NCBI RefSeq assembly: GCF_000190375.1
Contig: NZ_AEWG01000074.1
Location: forward strand, 105,426-169,425
Origin: Rubrivivax benzoatilyticus JA2 = ATCC BAA-35
GTDB lineage: Bacteria > Pseudomonadota > Gammaproteobacteria > Burkholderiales > Burkholderiaceae_C
Length of the DNA: 64,000 nt
Direction of reading: 5' to 3'
Every line of letters starts with the position of its first letter. The stretch's first letter is position 1. Below, piece after piece: positions 15,194-27,102 of this stretch. A program made the position numbers and the translations under genes. A model generated the notes under the pieces. That model saw only the letters and a list, made by a program, of their open reading frames with translations. It was not told where the DNA came from and did no database searches.

Positions 15194-16249
15194 TCAGCGG
15201 AACTGGGAAAGGAAGCGCAGGTCGTTGTCGAAGAACAGGCGCAGGTCGGGCACGCCGTAACGCAGCATGGCCAGGCGATCCGGACCCATGCCGAAGGCGA
15301 AGCCGATGTGGCGCTCGGGGTCGAGGCCGAAGTTGCGCACGACGTTCGGGTGCACCTGGCCGGAGCCGGCGACCTCGAGCCAGCGCCCGGCCAGCGGGCC
15401 GCTGCGGAAGGCGATGTCGATCTCGGCCGACGGTTCGGTGAACGGGAAGAACGACGGCCGGAAGCGCACGTCGAAGTCGTCGGTCTCGAAGAACTGGCGG
15501 ATGAACTCCGAGAAGACGAACTTCAGGTCCTTGAAGCTGACGTTCTCGCCGATCCACAGGCCTTCGCACTGGTGGAACATCGGCGAGTGCGTCGCGTCGC
15601 TGTCGACGCGGTAGGTGCGGCCGGGGGCGACGACTCGGATCTCGGGGATGCTCTTGCCGGCGGCCAGATCGGCAGCGTGCTTGGCGGCGTGGGCACGTGC
15701 GTAGCGCACCTGCATCGGGCTGGTGTGCGGACGCAGGTTCAGCCAGCGGCCCTGCTCGTCCTTCAGGTCGACGTAGAAGGTGTCCTGCATCGAACGCGCC
15801 GGATGGTTCTCCGGGTTGTTCAGCGCGGTGAAGCTCATCCAGTCGGTCTCGATCTCGGGACCCTCGGCGACGTCGAAGCCCATCGAGCCGAAGATCTGCT
15901 CGATGCGCTCGATGACGCGGCTGACCGGGTGCAGCCCGCCGACCGAACGCCCGCGGCCGGGCAGCGTGACGTCCAGCGCCTCGGCGCGCAGCTGCGCGGC
16001 GAGTTCGGCTTCGGCCAGGCGCTCGCGCGCGGCCGTCAGCTCGGTCTCGATGCGGGCCTTGGCCTGGTTGATCTCGGCGCCGAGCGTCTTCTTCTGCTCG
16101 GGCGGCAAGGCGGCCATGCCCTTCAGCAGCTCGGTCACGCGACCGCTCTTGCCGAGGTAGCGCGCCTTGGCGTTCTCCAGTTCGGCCGGGTTGGGCGCCG
16201 CGCCGAAGTCGGCAACGGCAGCCTGCACCAGCGATTCGAGGTCGTTCAT
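15194..16249 (-). CDS. pheS: phenylalanine--tRNA ligase alpha subunit
   Basis: 351 residues, with an N-terminal coiled coil ([20 protein letters not shown]) then the class II catalytic core. Motif 2 region [18 protein letters not shown] and motif 3 [17 protein letters not shown], with the phenylalanine pocket, are intact. It pairs with pheT in the usual operon order. A hairpin with a U-tract lies in the 117-bp gap between rplT and this gene and may attenuate expression. Confidence 0.97.
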   Translation of the reverse strand: MNDLESLVQAAVADFGAAPNPAELENAKARYLGKSGRVTELLKGMAALPPEQKKTLGAEINQAKARIETELTAARERLAEAELAAQLRAEALDVTLPGRGRSVGGLHPVSRVIERIEQIFGSMGFDVAEGPEIETDWMSFTALNNPENHPARSMQDTFYVDLKDEQGRWLNLRPHTSPMQVRYARAHAAKHAADLAAGKSIPEIRVVAPGRTYRVDSDATHSPMFHQCEGLWIGENVSFKDLKFVFSEFIRQFFETDDFDVRFRPSFFPFTEPSAEIDIAFRSGPLAGRWLEVAGSGQVHPNVVRNFGLDPERHIGFAFGMGPDRLAMLRYGVPDLRLFFDNDLRFLSQFR

Positions 16250-16296
16250 GTCGGCAGGATCTGCGGAGAGCCGGCGCCCACGGTGTCGGCTCGAGA

Positions 16297-16330
16297 AAAC
16301 AAAAAGGCCGCCTGCAAGCTGACGGCCTTT
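16297..16330 (-). terminator. hairpin with U-tract between rplT and pheS
   Basis: On the minus strand, stem AAAGGCCG...CGGCCTTT (loop of 12) runs directly into a T-rich tract (TTTTTGTTTT). It lies just before pheS inside the operon, where E. coli has the pheM attenuator. Whether it is a partial terminator or an attenuator cannot be told; a convincing Phe-rich leader peptide was not found. Confidence 0.6.
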
Positions 16331-16366
16331 GGAACGCTCATGCCCCGGCGAGCCGGGGCTTGCCGG

Positions 16367-16723
16367 TCAAGCGAGCTGGGCCTTCACCTTCGCCACGATG
16401 GCGCCGAAAGCCGCCGGGTCCTTGACCGCCAGATCGGCCAGGACCTTGCGGTCGATGTCGATCTGCGCCTTCTTCAGGCCGGCCATGAACTTGCTGTAGG
16501 TGATGCCGAGCTCACGGCTCGCGGCGTTGATACGCGCGATCCAGAGCTGACGGAACACCCGCTTGCGGGTACGACGGTCGCGGTAGGCGTACTGGCCCGC
16601 CTTCATCACCGCCTGCTTGGCGATGCGGAAGACGTTCTTGCGACGGCCACGGAAACCCTTGGCGAGGGCCAGGATCTTCTTGTGGCGGGCGTGGGCGGTT
16701 ACACCGCGTTTGACGCGAGGCAT
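16367..16723 (-). CDS. rplT: 50S ribosomal protein L20
   Basis: 118 residues with the L20 signature [74 protein letters not shown] precedes the ATG. It is an early-assembly 23S rRNA-binding protein and, in E. coli, a translational repressor of rpmI-rplT. It follows rpmI by 30 bp. Confidence 0.98.
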   Translation of the reverse strand: MPRVKRGVTAHARHKKILALAKGFRGRRKNVFRIAKQAVMKAGQYAYRDRRTRKRVFRQLWIARINAASRELGITYSKFMAGLKKAQIDIDRKVLADLAVKDPAAFGAIVAKVKAQLA

Positions 16724-16753
16724 TGTGTGGCTCCTTGTGCGTGCGTAAGAAGA

Positions 16754-16957
16754 TTACAGGCCGGCGAAGGGCAGCATCGAGGCGATGTGGCCCATGTCGG
16801 TCTCGTGCACGTTCGCGGCGCCGCGCAGGTGGCGCTTACGGGTCGTGCTCTTCTTCGTCAGGATGTGGCGCTTGAACGCCTGGCCCCGCTTGACGGTGCC
16901 ACCCGGACGCACGCGGAAGCGCTTCTTCGCGCTGCTCTTGGTCTTCATCTTGGGCAT
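16754..16957 (-). CDS. rpmI: 50S ribosomal protein L35
   Basis: 67 residues: [25 protein letters not shown] and [11 protein letters not shown] are the L35 family hallmarks. The start at 16957 has AAGGAG six bases upstream. The coding frame upstream is not part of the gene. It lies between infC and rplT in the conserved order; the 138-bp leader before it contains several strong hairpins. Confidence 0.97.
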   Translation of the reverse strand: MPKMKTKSSAKKRFRVRPGGTVKRGQAFKRHILTKKSTTRKRHLRGAANVHETDMGHIASMLPFAGL

Positions 16958-16979
16958 GACTGCTCCTTCTAAGTGACCC

Positions 16980-17063
16980 CTGCAGGCGTCGCCGGAAGAA
17001 TCCGGCGTGCTTGTCGGCCTGCAGCGGCTTCTGCTCCCCCGCCGCGGTGACCGACCGCGGCGG
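16980..17063 (-). promoter_or_regulatory. structured leader between infC and rpmI (possible L20 control region)
   Basis: Three stems are visible. CTGCAGGC (16980-16987) pairs with GCCTGCAG (17017-17024) and encloses GCCGGA-AGAA-TCCGGC (16991-17006); a separate 9-bp stem CCGCCGCGG/CCGCGGCGG has a seven-base loop (17039-17063). No U-tract follows, so these are not plain terminators. In E. coli the same gap carries the L20-binding translational operator. By position this may be its equivalent; homology was not checked. Confidence 0.45.
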
Positions 17064-17095
17064 CGGAATTCCATCAACTCAAACGGCCCGCGCCT

Positions 17096-17644
17096 TCACT
17101 TCCGCTTGGGCGCCAGCACCATGATCATCTGCCGGCCTTCGAGCTTGGGCATGTGCTCGACGACCGCCACGTCCGCCAGCTCGTCGCGGATGCGCTCCAG
17201 GAGACGCATGCCGATATCCTGGTGCGTGATCTCGCGGCCGCGGAAACGCAGCGTGACCTTGCCCTTGTCGCCGTCCTCCGCGATGAAGCGGCGCAGGTTG
17301 CGCATCTTGATCGCGTAGTCGCCTTCGTCGGTACCGGGACGGAACTTGACTTCCTTGACCTCGATGACCTTCTGCTTGGACTTGGCTTCGGCAGCCTTCT
17401 TCTGCTCCTGGTACTTGAACTTGCCGTAGTCCATCAGCCGACACACCGGCGGATCCGCAGTGGCCGCGATCTCGACGAGATCGACGTCCAGCTCGCCAGC
17501 CATGCGCAGGGCCTCCATCGTCGGGACGATGCCCAGGGGTTCGTTGTCGACCCCGTTCAAGCGCACCTGCGGCGCCATGATCTCCCGATTCAGCCTGTGC
17601 TTGCGCTCCGCGTTGGGAGTGCGGCGATCCATGAACGTAGCGAT
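17096..17644 (-). CDS. infC: translation initiation factor IF-3, ATC start codon
   Basis: 182 residues if initiated at ATC (17644), 178 from the first ATG (17632). The sequence [18 protein letters not shown], then [24 protein letters not shown] and the C-terminal domain with [12 protein letters not shown] are typical IF-3. GAGGAG lies exactly seven bases before the ATC but 19 bases before the ATG, so the sequence favours a rare ATC start with reading IATFMDRRT. Rare AUU/AUC starts on infC are a known autoregulation device, because IF-3 rejects non-AUG codons. It follows thrS by 75 bp. Confidence 0.95.
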   Translation of the reverse strand: MATFMDRRTPNAERKHRLNREIMAPQVRLNGVDNEPLGIVPTMEALRMAGELDVDLVEIAATADPPVCRLMDYGKFKYQEQKKAAEAKSKQKVIEVKEVKFRPGTDEGDYAIKMRNLRRFIAEDGDKGKVTLRFRGREITHQDIGMRLLERIRDELADVAVVEHMPKLEGRQMIMVLAPKRK

Positions 17645-17719
17645 GTGTCAACTCCTCGAGCGGCCCGAAGGCGACGGGCCGTCAATCCAAGACGTAGGTG
17701 CGGGCGGCGCGGGCAAGGC

Positions 17720-19627
17720 TCATACCTTGGCGGCGATGTCGCTGGCGATCTTCTGCTGGAAGTCTGCGAGAGGCATCACGCCGAGATCGAGGTTGCCCCT
17801 CGCGCGCACGGCAACAGCCCCGTTTGCCTTCTCCTTGTCACCGACGACGAGGATGAACGGGGCCTTCTGCACAGAGTGCTCGCGGATTTTATAGTTGATT
17901 TTCTCGTTGCGCAGGTCCAGGTGCACTCGCAGCCCCTGCTTTTGCAGCGATTTCGCCACTTCGGCGGCGTAATCGGCCTGGGAATCCGTGATCGACGCCA
18001 CCACCGCCTGCACCGGCGCCAGCCAGACCGGCAACGCGCCGGCGTGCTGCTCGATCAGGATGCCGATGAAACGCTCGAGGCTGCCGACGATCGCCCGGTG
18101 CAGCATCACCGGGTGGCGGCGCGAGCCGTCCTCGGCGACGTACTCGGCGTCCAGCCGCTCGGCCATCGAGAAATCGACCTGCATCGTGCCGCACTGCCAT
18201 TGGCGACCGATCGCGTCCTTCAGCGTGTACTCGATCTTCGGGCCGTAGAACGCGCCATCGCCCGGGGCGATGACGTAGTCGCAGCCCGAGCGCTTCAGGC
18301 TCTCGATCAGCGCCTCCTCGGCCTTGTCCCAGATGGCGTCGCTGCCGATGCGCTTCTCGGGCCGCGTGGCGACCTTGTAGAGGATGTCGGTGAAGCCGAA
18401 GTCGCGGTAGACCTTCTGCAGCAGCGCCGTGTAGGCCACGCACTCGCCCAGGATCATGTCCTCGGTGCAGAAGATGTGGCCGTCGTCCTGCGTGAAGCCG
18501 CGCACGCGCATGATGCCGTGCAGGCCGCCGGTGGGCTCGTTGCGGTGGCACTGGCCGAACTCGCCGTAGCGCAGCGGCAGGTCGCGGTAGCTCTTGATGC
18601 CCTGCTTGAAGATCAGGATGTGGCCGGGACAGTTCATCGGTTTCAGCGCGTAGTCGCGCTTCTCCGATTCCGTCGTGAACATGTTCTCGCGGTACTTGTC
18701 CCAGTGGCCGGTCTTCTCCCACAGCGCCTTGTCCAGGATCTGCGGGCCCTTGACCTCCTGGTAGCCGTTGTCGCGGTAGACACGGCGCATGTACTGCTCG
18801 ACCTCCTGCCAGACGGTCCAGCCCTTGGGGTGCCAGAACACCGTGCCGGGCGAATGCTCGTCGAGGTGGAACAGGTCGAGCTCGCGGCCAAGCTTGCGGT
18901 GGTCGCGCTTCTCGGCTTCCTCGAGCATGCGCAGATAGCCCTGCAGCTCGTCCTTGGTCGCCCAGGCCGTGCCGTAGATGCGCTGCAGCTGCTCGTTGTT
19001 CTGGTCGCCGCGCCAGTAGGCTCCGGCCACCTTCATCAGCTTGAAGTGCTTGAGCCGGCCCGTGCTCGGCACGTGCGGGCCGCGGCACAGATCCTCGAAG
19101 TCGCCTTCGCGGTACAGCGAGACGTCTTCGTTGCTCGGGATGCTGCCGATGATCTCGGCCTTGTAGTCCTCGCCCAGGCCCTTGAAGTAGGCCACGGCCT
19201 CGTCGCGCGGCAGCACGCGGCGCACGACCGGCTCGTTCTTGGCCGCGAGTTCGGCCATGCGCTTCTCGATCGCCGCCAGGTCTTCCGGCGTGAACGGGCG
19301 CTTGTAGGCGAAGTCGTAATAGAAGCCGTTTTCGACCGTCGGGCCGATCGTCACCTGGGCCTCGGGGAACAGCTGCTTGACCGCGTAGGCCAGGAGGTGG
19401 GCCGTCGAGTGGCGGATCAGCTCCAGCGCGTCGGGGTCCTTCTCGGTGACGATCGCGAGCTGCGCGTCGCGTTCGATGCGATAGCTCGTGTCGACCAGCT
19501 TGCCGTCGACGCGGCCGGCCAGTGCGGCCTTGGCCAGGCCGGCGCCGATCGAGGCGGCGACGTCGGCGACCGTCAGCGGCGCCGGGTATTCACGCCGGGA
19601 ACCATCCGGCAGGGTGATCTGGATCAT
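17720..19627 (-). CDS. thrS: threonine--tRNA ligase
   Basis: 635 residues from the ATG at 19627, with GAGG six bases upstream; a TTG two codons earlier is less likely. Order: TGS domain ([15 protein letters not shown]), editing domain with [15 protein letters not shown], class II catalytic core with motif 2 [21 protein letters not shown], and an anticodon domain. All appear intact. The gene opens the thrS-infC-rpmI-rplT-pheS-pheT-ihfA string. Directly upstream is a Thr-rich leader peptide and a terminator, pointing to transcription attenuation by threonyl-tRNA level. Confidence 0.97.
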   Translation of the reverse strand: MIQITLPDGSRREYPAPLTVADVAASIGAGLAKAALAGRVDGKLVDTSYRIERDAQLAIVTEKDPDALELIRHSTAHLLAYAVKQLFPEAQVTIGPTVENGFYYDFAYKRPFTPEDLAAIEKRMAELAAKNEPVVRRVLPRDEAVAYFKGLGEDYKAEIIGSIPSNEDVSLYREGDFEDLCRGPHVPSTGRLKHFKLMKVAGAYWRGDQNNEQLQRIYGTAWATKDELQGYLRMLEEAEKRDHRKLGRELDLFHLDEHSPGTVFWHPKGWTVWQEVEQYMRRVYRDNGYQEVKGPQILDKALWEKTGHWDKYRENMFTTESEKRDYALKPMNCPGHILIFKQGIKSYRDLPLRYGEFGQCHRNEPTGGLHGIMRVRGFTQDDGHIFCTEDMILGECVAYTALLQKVYRDFGFTDILYKVATRPEKRIGSDAIWDKAEEALIESLKRSGCDYVIAPGDGAFYGPKIEYTLKDAIGRQWQCGTMQVDFSMAERLDAEYVAEDGSRRHPVMLHRAIVGSLERFIGILIEQHAGALPVWLAPVQAVVASITDSQADYAAEVAKSLQKQGLRVHLDLRNEKINYKIREHSVQKAPFILVVGDKEKANGAVAVRARGNLDLGVMPLADFQQKIASDIAAKV

Positions 19628-19642
19628 GTTCAACCTCGGGAA

Positions 19643-19672
19643 ATGAAAAAGCGCGGAGCCAGGCCGCGCTTT
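19643..19672 (-). terminator. attenuator terminator in the thrS leader
   Basis: On the minus strand, a 9-bp stem AAAGCGCGG/CCGCGCTTT (loop of 7) followed by TTTTTC, ending about 15 bases before the thrS start codon. A terminator there only makes sense as an attenuator. Its 5' arm (19664-19669) can alternatively pair with CCGCGC made from 19698-19703, just downstream of the leader-peptide stop codon, giving a mutually exclusive antiterminator. Confidence 0.78.
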
Positions 19673-19706
19673 GTCCGGAGAAAGGGAATCGCGGGACGCG
19701 CGGGGC

Positions 19707-19754
19707 TCAGACCTCGGTGGTGAACGGGGTAGTCCGCGGTGTCATAACCGTCAT
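19707..19754 (-). CDS. thrS leader peptide (15 residues, Thr-rich)
   Basis: ATG at 19754 to TGA at 19707, encoding [15 protein letters not shown]: six of 15 residues are Thr. A GA-rich Shine-Dalgarno region (GGGCGAGAAAGG) lies just upstream. It is followed within 50 bases by an antiterminator/terminator pair and then thrS. This is the classical layout of ribosome-mediated attenuation: stalling at Thr codons when charged tRNA-Thr is scarce would free the antiterminator and raise thrS transcription. A possible -10 (TAAAAT at 19791-19796) lies upstream; no good -35 is seen. Confidence 0.78.
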   Translation of the reverse strand: MTVMTPRTTPFTTEV

Positions 19755-19800
19755 GCCTTTCTCGCCCTTGTTGGGTTGATGGGAACGGGCATTTTAGCCC

Positions 19801-20874
19801 TCATGCAAGCGCCGCAGCGTCGATCGTGCGCCCGGAAGCCACCAGCTCGGCGAATTCGTCGGCCAGGCGGCGGCTCTCGTCGACTGCGCGGCGCCACACG
19901 CGCACGCGGCCCGCAAGGTCGTCGCCGTAGGCCTTGAAGTCGGCGCGGTCGGGCAGCTTGCCGTTCGGCAGCGAGGCCACCCACTCGGGTGTCGGCGCCA
20001 GGACGACGACGTTGTCGAGCAGCGGTGTCGCGCGATGGCGGCGTTTCCAGGCCTTGTCCAGCCAGCCGGGCACGACCTGTGGCTGGAAGTGCGGGTACAG
20101 CACCAGGCCGTCGGTCATCGCCGCGTAGCCCAGGTGCAGGTGGTAGTCGGTGATGCCACCGTCCCAGTAGGCGCCGCGCGGGCCACCCGGCACGTCGTGC
20201 ACGGCGTCGAGCCAGAACGGGATCGAGCAGCTGGCCAGCACCGCCGGCGCGAGGTTGTGCGGTGTCAGCGCGCAGACCCGGCTCGGATAGTCCGACAGCG
20301 CGAACGGCAGCGCGTCGCGCGGGTCGCTGAAGACGACCCGCTCGATCCAGCCGCCCAGCGCTCGCCGGCTGGCGGCGTTGGCGACGAAGGCGCCGGCGTA
20401 GCCGATCGGCGTGCGCCAGCGCCCTTCCCGCCGCAGGACATGGCGGCCGCGACTCGTGAAAACGTGCAGCCGAAAACGCGGATGCGACAACACCTCGTCA
20501 GCGCGAACACCCAGTCGTGCGTTGACGGTCTGTCCGAATGATTCGCTGACCTGCCGCTTCGTCGGCGGCCGGCCCGGTTCGTGCTCGTAGTGTTGCGTGA
20601 TGTAGTCCTCGGCCAGAGTCGCCAGCGCCCCGTCGGCGTCGGGCAGGCAGGCCGAAGCCAGTCTCCAGGAGCCGATCGATGCGCCCAGAAGGTGCACGGT
20701 CTCCGTCGTGTCACGCAGCCAATGCCCGAAAATGAACCGGTCGAGCGGAATGAGCACCAGACCTTTCGGCCCGCCGGCGGCACCCGGCATCACCCGGACG
20801 TCGGTGGCCCGCAGGCCGCGTTCCTGGAGTGCACGCCGTGCGCGTGGCCCGGCGAAGAGTTGCAAAGCACGCAT
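19801..20874 (-). CDS. patatin-like phospholipase family protein
   Basis: 357 residues. The patatin fold is visible: an oxyanion-type GAAGGPKG near residue 35, the nucleophile elbow HLLGASIGSWR (GxSxG variant), and the catalytic Asp in YWDGGITDYHLHL. The substrate may be a lipid or acyl ester, but no partner genes are near. The start at 20874 (MRALQLFAG) was chosen over an upstream in-frame codon because homologous patatins begin close to this strand. It is divergent from opgG, about 100 bp apart. Confidence 0.85.
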   Translation of the reverse strand: MRALQLFAGPRARRALQERGLRATDVRVMPGAAGGPKGLVLIPLDRFIFGHWLRDTTETVHLLGASIGSWRLASACLPDADGALATLAEDYITQHYEHEPGRPPTKRQVSESFGQTVNARLGVRADEVLSHPRFRLHVFTSRGRHVLRREGRWRTPIGYAGAFVANAASRRALGGWIERVVFSDPRDALPFALSDYPSRVCALTPHNLAPAVLASCSIPFWLDAVHDVPGGPRGAYWDGGITDYHLHLGYAAMTDGLVLYPHFQPQVVPGWLDKAWKRRHRATPLLDNVVVLAPTPEWVASLPNGKLPDRADFKAYGDDLAGRVRVWRRAVDESRRLADEFAELVASGRTIDAAALA

Positions 20875-20972
20875 GGGCCGCGATGCTAGGGCAGGTCTTG
20901 TTGCCATCGCTCACGGCCCGATACGCCCGCACCCCGCGACACGCGGCGGTTGCGACCCTATGTTCCAAGGCA

Positions 20973-22517
20973 ATGCAAATTGAAGCGACGTCCGTGATGC
21001 GCCGCAGCGGCTGGCTGCGTGCCCTGACGACCCTCGTGGTCGCCGCCTCCTCCCTGACGGCCGGCCAGGCCGGCGCCTTCGGCCTCGACGATGTCGCCCG
21101 CGACGCCGAAGCCCTGGCGCGCCAGCCTTACCGGGAACCGGCGCCGCTGCCGGCCGAACTCGCCCAGCTCAGCTACGACGACTACCGCAAGGTCCGCTTC
21201 CGCCCCGACCAGGGCCTGTGGCGCGCCGAGGCCCTGCCCTTCGAGCTGCAGTTCTTCCACGTCGGCCGCGGCTTCACGCGGCCGCTGAAGCTGATGGAGA
21301 TCGTCGACGGCCAGGCCCGGCCGCTGGAGATCCCGCGCGCCGCGTTCAGCGACGAAGGCGTGCTGCCGCCGTCGGAGGTGGTCTCCGGCATCGCCGGGCT
21401 GCGTGTGCACCACGCGCTGAACACGCCGAAGGTGATGGACGAGCTGATCGTCTTCCTCGGCGCGAGCTACTTCCGCGCGCTGGGCGCCGGCCAGCGCTAC
21501 GGCCTGTCGGCACGTGGCCTGGCGGTGGACACCGCCGGCGGCAGCGGCGAGGAGTTCCCGGCCTTCACCGCCTTCTGGCTCGAACGCCCGGTGCCGGGCG
21601 CGCAGACGCTGCGCCTGTACGCCCTGCTCGACGGCCCGCGCGTGGCCGGCGCCTACCAGTTCGACGTCAAGCCCGGCGCGACGACCATCGTCGACGTGCA
21701 GGCCCGGCTGTGGCTGCGCGCGCCGGTCGCGACGCTGGGCATCGCGCCGCTGTCGAGCATGTTCCTGCACGGAGAGAACCAGCCGGTGGCCGACGACTAC
21801 CGCCCCGAGGTACACGACTCCGACGGCCTGCAGATCGCCACCGGCGACGGCGAGTGGATCTGGCGTCCGCTGACCAACCCGAGGCGAGGCGCCTTCGTCA
21901 CCTCGTTCGCGCTGAAGTCCCCGCGCGGTTTCGGCCTGCAGCAGCGTGACCGCAGCTTCACCAGCTACGAAGACCTCGAAGCCGCCTACGAGCGCCGCCC
22001 CAGCGTCTGGATCGAGCCGCTCGGCGACTGGGGCGCCGGCCGTGTCGAGCTGCTGCAGTTCCACACGCCCGACGAAACCCACGACAACATCGCCGCCTAC
22101 TGGGTGCCGCAGACGCTGCCGCCCCCGGGACAGCCGCTGGCCATCGGCTGGCGCATGCACTGGGCCGCCGATGCCGCGACGCAGCCGCCGGGCGCGCGCG
22201 TCGTGCAGACGCGTTTCGGCCACGGCTACCGCGAGGCGCCGATCCCGCCACAGCGCCTGCAGTTCCACCTCGACTTCGACGGCCCGGCGCTGGCCGGACT
22301 GCCGGCCGACGCCGCCGTCGAGGCGGTCGTCAGCGGCAATGACAACGCGCGTGCGCTGCGCGCGGTCGCTTATCCCAATCCGGCGCGCGGCGGCTGGCGT
22401 GTCTCGATCGATGTCGAGCGCGCCGATGCCGGCCGCGCCCTCGAGCTGCGTGCGTTCCTGCGCCTGGGCGACCGCACGCTGTCCGAAACCTGGTCCTACG
22501 CCCTCGCACCCCAATGA
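20973..22517 (+). CDS. opgG: glucan biosynthesis protein G (periplasmic)
   Basis: 514 residues from ATG 20973; an alternative ATG at 20997 starts right at the signal peptide (MRRSGWLRALTTLVVAASSLTAGQAGA). The mature part follows OpgG/MdoG throughout: ARQPYREP, LSYDDYRKVRFRPDQGLW, IAPLSSMFLHGENQ, DYRPEVHDSDGLQI, and the C-terminal Ig-like domain. OpgG acts in the periplasm on the osmoregulated beta-1,2-linked glucan made by OpgH. The stop overlaps the opgH start by four bases. Confidence 0.94.
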   Translation: MQIEATSVMRRSGWLRALTTLVVAASSLTAGQAGAFGLDDVARDAEALARQPYREPAPLPAELAQLSYDDYRKVRFRPDQGLWRAEALPFELQFFHVGRGFTRPLKLMEIVDGQARPLEIPRAAFSDEGVLPPSEVVSGIAGLRVHHALNTPKVMDELIVFLGASYFRALGAGQRYGLSARGLAVDTAGGSGEEFPAFTAFWLERPVPGAQTLRLYALLDGPRVAGAYQFDVKPGATTIVDVQARLWLRAPVATLGIAPLSSMFLHGENQPVADDYRPEVHDSDGLQIATGDGEWIWRPLTNPRRGAFVTSFALKSPRGFGLQQRDRSFTSYEDLEAAYERRPSVWIEPLGDWGAGRVELLQFHTPDETHDNIAAYWVPQTLPPPGQPLAIGWRMHWAADAATQPPGARVVQTRFGHGYREAPIPPQRLQFHLDFDGPALAGLPADAAVEAVVSGNDNARALRAVAYPNPARGGWRVSIDVERADAGRALELRAFLRLGDRTLSETWSYALAPQ

Positions 22518-24676
22518 AAACCACTCTACGCACCGCACCCCCGGTCGCGCGTTCGCCGATGCGACCGCACCCCTGGTTCGGTTTCCTGCGCGGCCTGCTG
22601 TTCGCCGCGATGCCCGGCATGAGCTACGGCGCGGTGCCACGCGACACGCCCTGGCTGGCCGCCGCGATGGCGCGCCGCCGGCTGCTGCTGGCGCTGGTGG
22701 CGGCGTTCGCCGTCGCCGCCTGGTCGCTGACACCCGAGGGCACGCCATGGCCGCAGGCGCTGCTGCAGACGCTGCTCTTCGCCTGGGTGGCGATCGGCTT
22801 CGTCACCGCGCTGATGGGCGGCTGGGTGATGCTGCGCGGCGACCCGCACGCGCTGACGCTCAAGCGCCCGCACGCGCCGATCGACCGCGGCGCACGCACC
22901 GCGGTGATCATGCCGATCTGCAACGAGGACATCACCACCGTGTACGGCGGCCTGCGCGCGACCTGCGAGTCGCTCGCCGCCACCGGGGCGCTGTCGCTGT
23001 TCGACATCTACGTGCTGTCGGACACCGCCGACCCGAAGCTGCGCGCGGCCGAAGTCGCCGCCTGGGAGCGGCTGCGCACGATGCTGGGCGACGGCGAGGT
23101 CGACGGCGGCGCGCGTGTCTTCTACCGCTGGCGCCGCCGGCGCACCAAGCGCAAGGCCGGCAACGTCGCCGACTTCTGCCGCCGCTGGGGCTCGCAGTAC
23201 CGCTACATGGTCGTGCTCGACGCCGACAGCACGATGAGCGGCCGCACGCTGGTCGACATGGTGCGGCTGATGGAAGAGAACCCGCGCGCCGGCATCGTGC
23301 AGTCGCTGCCGACGGCGCGGGCGCAGGACACGCTGCACTCGCAGCTGCAGCAGTTCGCCACGCGGGTCACCGGCCGGCTGTTCTCGCTGGGCATGGCCTT
23401 CTGGCAGCTCGGCGAGTCGCACTACTGGGGCCACAACGCGATCATCCGCGTCGAAGCCTTCATGACGCACTGCGCGCTGGCGCCGATCCCGGGCCGCGGC
23501 GGCCTGGCCGGCGAGATCCTGTCGCACGACTTCGTCGAGGCCGCGCTGATGCGCCGCGCCGGCTACGAGGTCTGGCTGGCGCCGCAACTCGACGGCTCCT
23601 GGGAGCAATACCCGCCCAACCTGCTGGCCGAGCTGCAGCGTGACCGCCGCTGGTGCCAGGGCAACCTGCAGAACGCGCGCCTGGTCGCCGAACCGGGCTG
23701 GCGCCCGGCGCACCGCGCGATGTTCGTCACCGGCGCGCTGTCGTACGCGATCGCGCCGCTGTGGATCGGCTTCGTCGTGCTGGGCACGCTGCTGGACCCG
23801 CCGGAGATGTCGCACGACAGCGCCGTCGTGCTCTGGGTCATGACCGCCGTGCTGCTGCTGATGCCGCGCGTGCTGGGTGTCGTCGCGGTGCTGGCCGCCG
23901 GCCAGGCGCGCCGCTTCGGCGGCACCGCCGCGCTGCTCGCCAGCTCGGTGCTGGAACTGCTGGCCTCGGCGATCCAGGCACCGCTGCGCATGCTCGCCCA
24001 CACGACCTTCGTCATCGGCGCGCTGACCGGGCTGAAGCTGGAATGGAAGTCGCCGCCGCGGCAGGCCGGCACGGTCGCCTGGCGCGACGCCGCGGTCAGC
24101 ATCGGCCTGATGTCGCTGCCGCTGCTGGCGCTGGCGGTGCTGGGCCAGCGCAGCGGCGAGATCGGGGGTCTGGCACCTGGCGCCGCTGGTCGTGCCGCTG
24201 CTGCTGGCGGTGCCGTTCACGGTGCTGACCGGCAGCGAGGCCGTCGGCCGCGCAGTGCGCCGCGCCGGCCTGCTGCTGACGCCGGAAGACCGCGAGCCGC
24301 CGCGCCCGGTGGCACGCGCCGCCGAGAACCGCGGTTTTGCCGACCTCGTGCCGCCGCCGGTGGTCAACGCCGCCCGCAGCGCAGCCGCTGCCATCGGCCG
24401 GCCGCGCGCGGTGATGGCCACGGGCATGGCCGCGCTGGCGGTGTTCGTCACGCTGCCGCAGACCGGCATCACGCCGCAGCTGTCACCGGCGCTGCAGGCC
24501 CAGCGCGACATCTTCGCGCTGATGCGCTCGTCGCCGATCAGCGTGCCGCAGGTGCAGCTGGAGCCCAGCCCGGTGGCCGTGCGTCTGGACGCCAGCTACC
24601 GCCCGGCGGCGCGCATCGACGACGACATCCGCCGCCGCGCGCTGGAGGCCGTCCAGCGCGCCCAGGGCCAGGAGAA

Positions 24677-27022
<2,346 letters not shown>

Positions 27023-27102
27023 AGTCCGGGAAAGCGAAAGGCGCGCAGTTTAATGGCCGGCCGTGACCGCCCGCCGGCGGTGGCCACGGCCGGCGCGAGG
27101 GC

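Noticed and set aside
16255..16340. Possible pheM-like leader peptide before pheS
   Set aside because: A short frame with two Phe codons (AAFLF) can be read across the hairpin, but it lacks a good ribosome site, and Phe codons are too few for a classical attenuator.
13004..16972. 1,322-codon plus-strand open frame across pheT, pheS, rplT and rpmI
   Set aside because: Antisense to well-identified genes; no domain, start signal or normal amino-acid composition.
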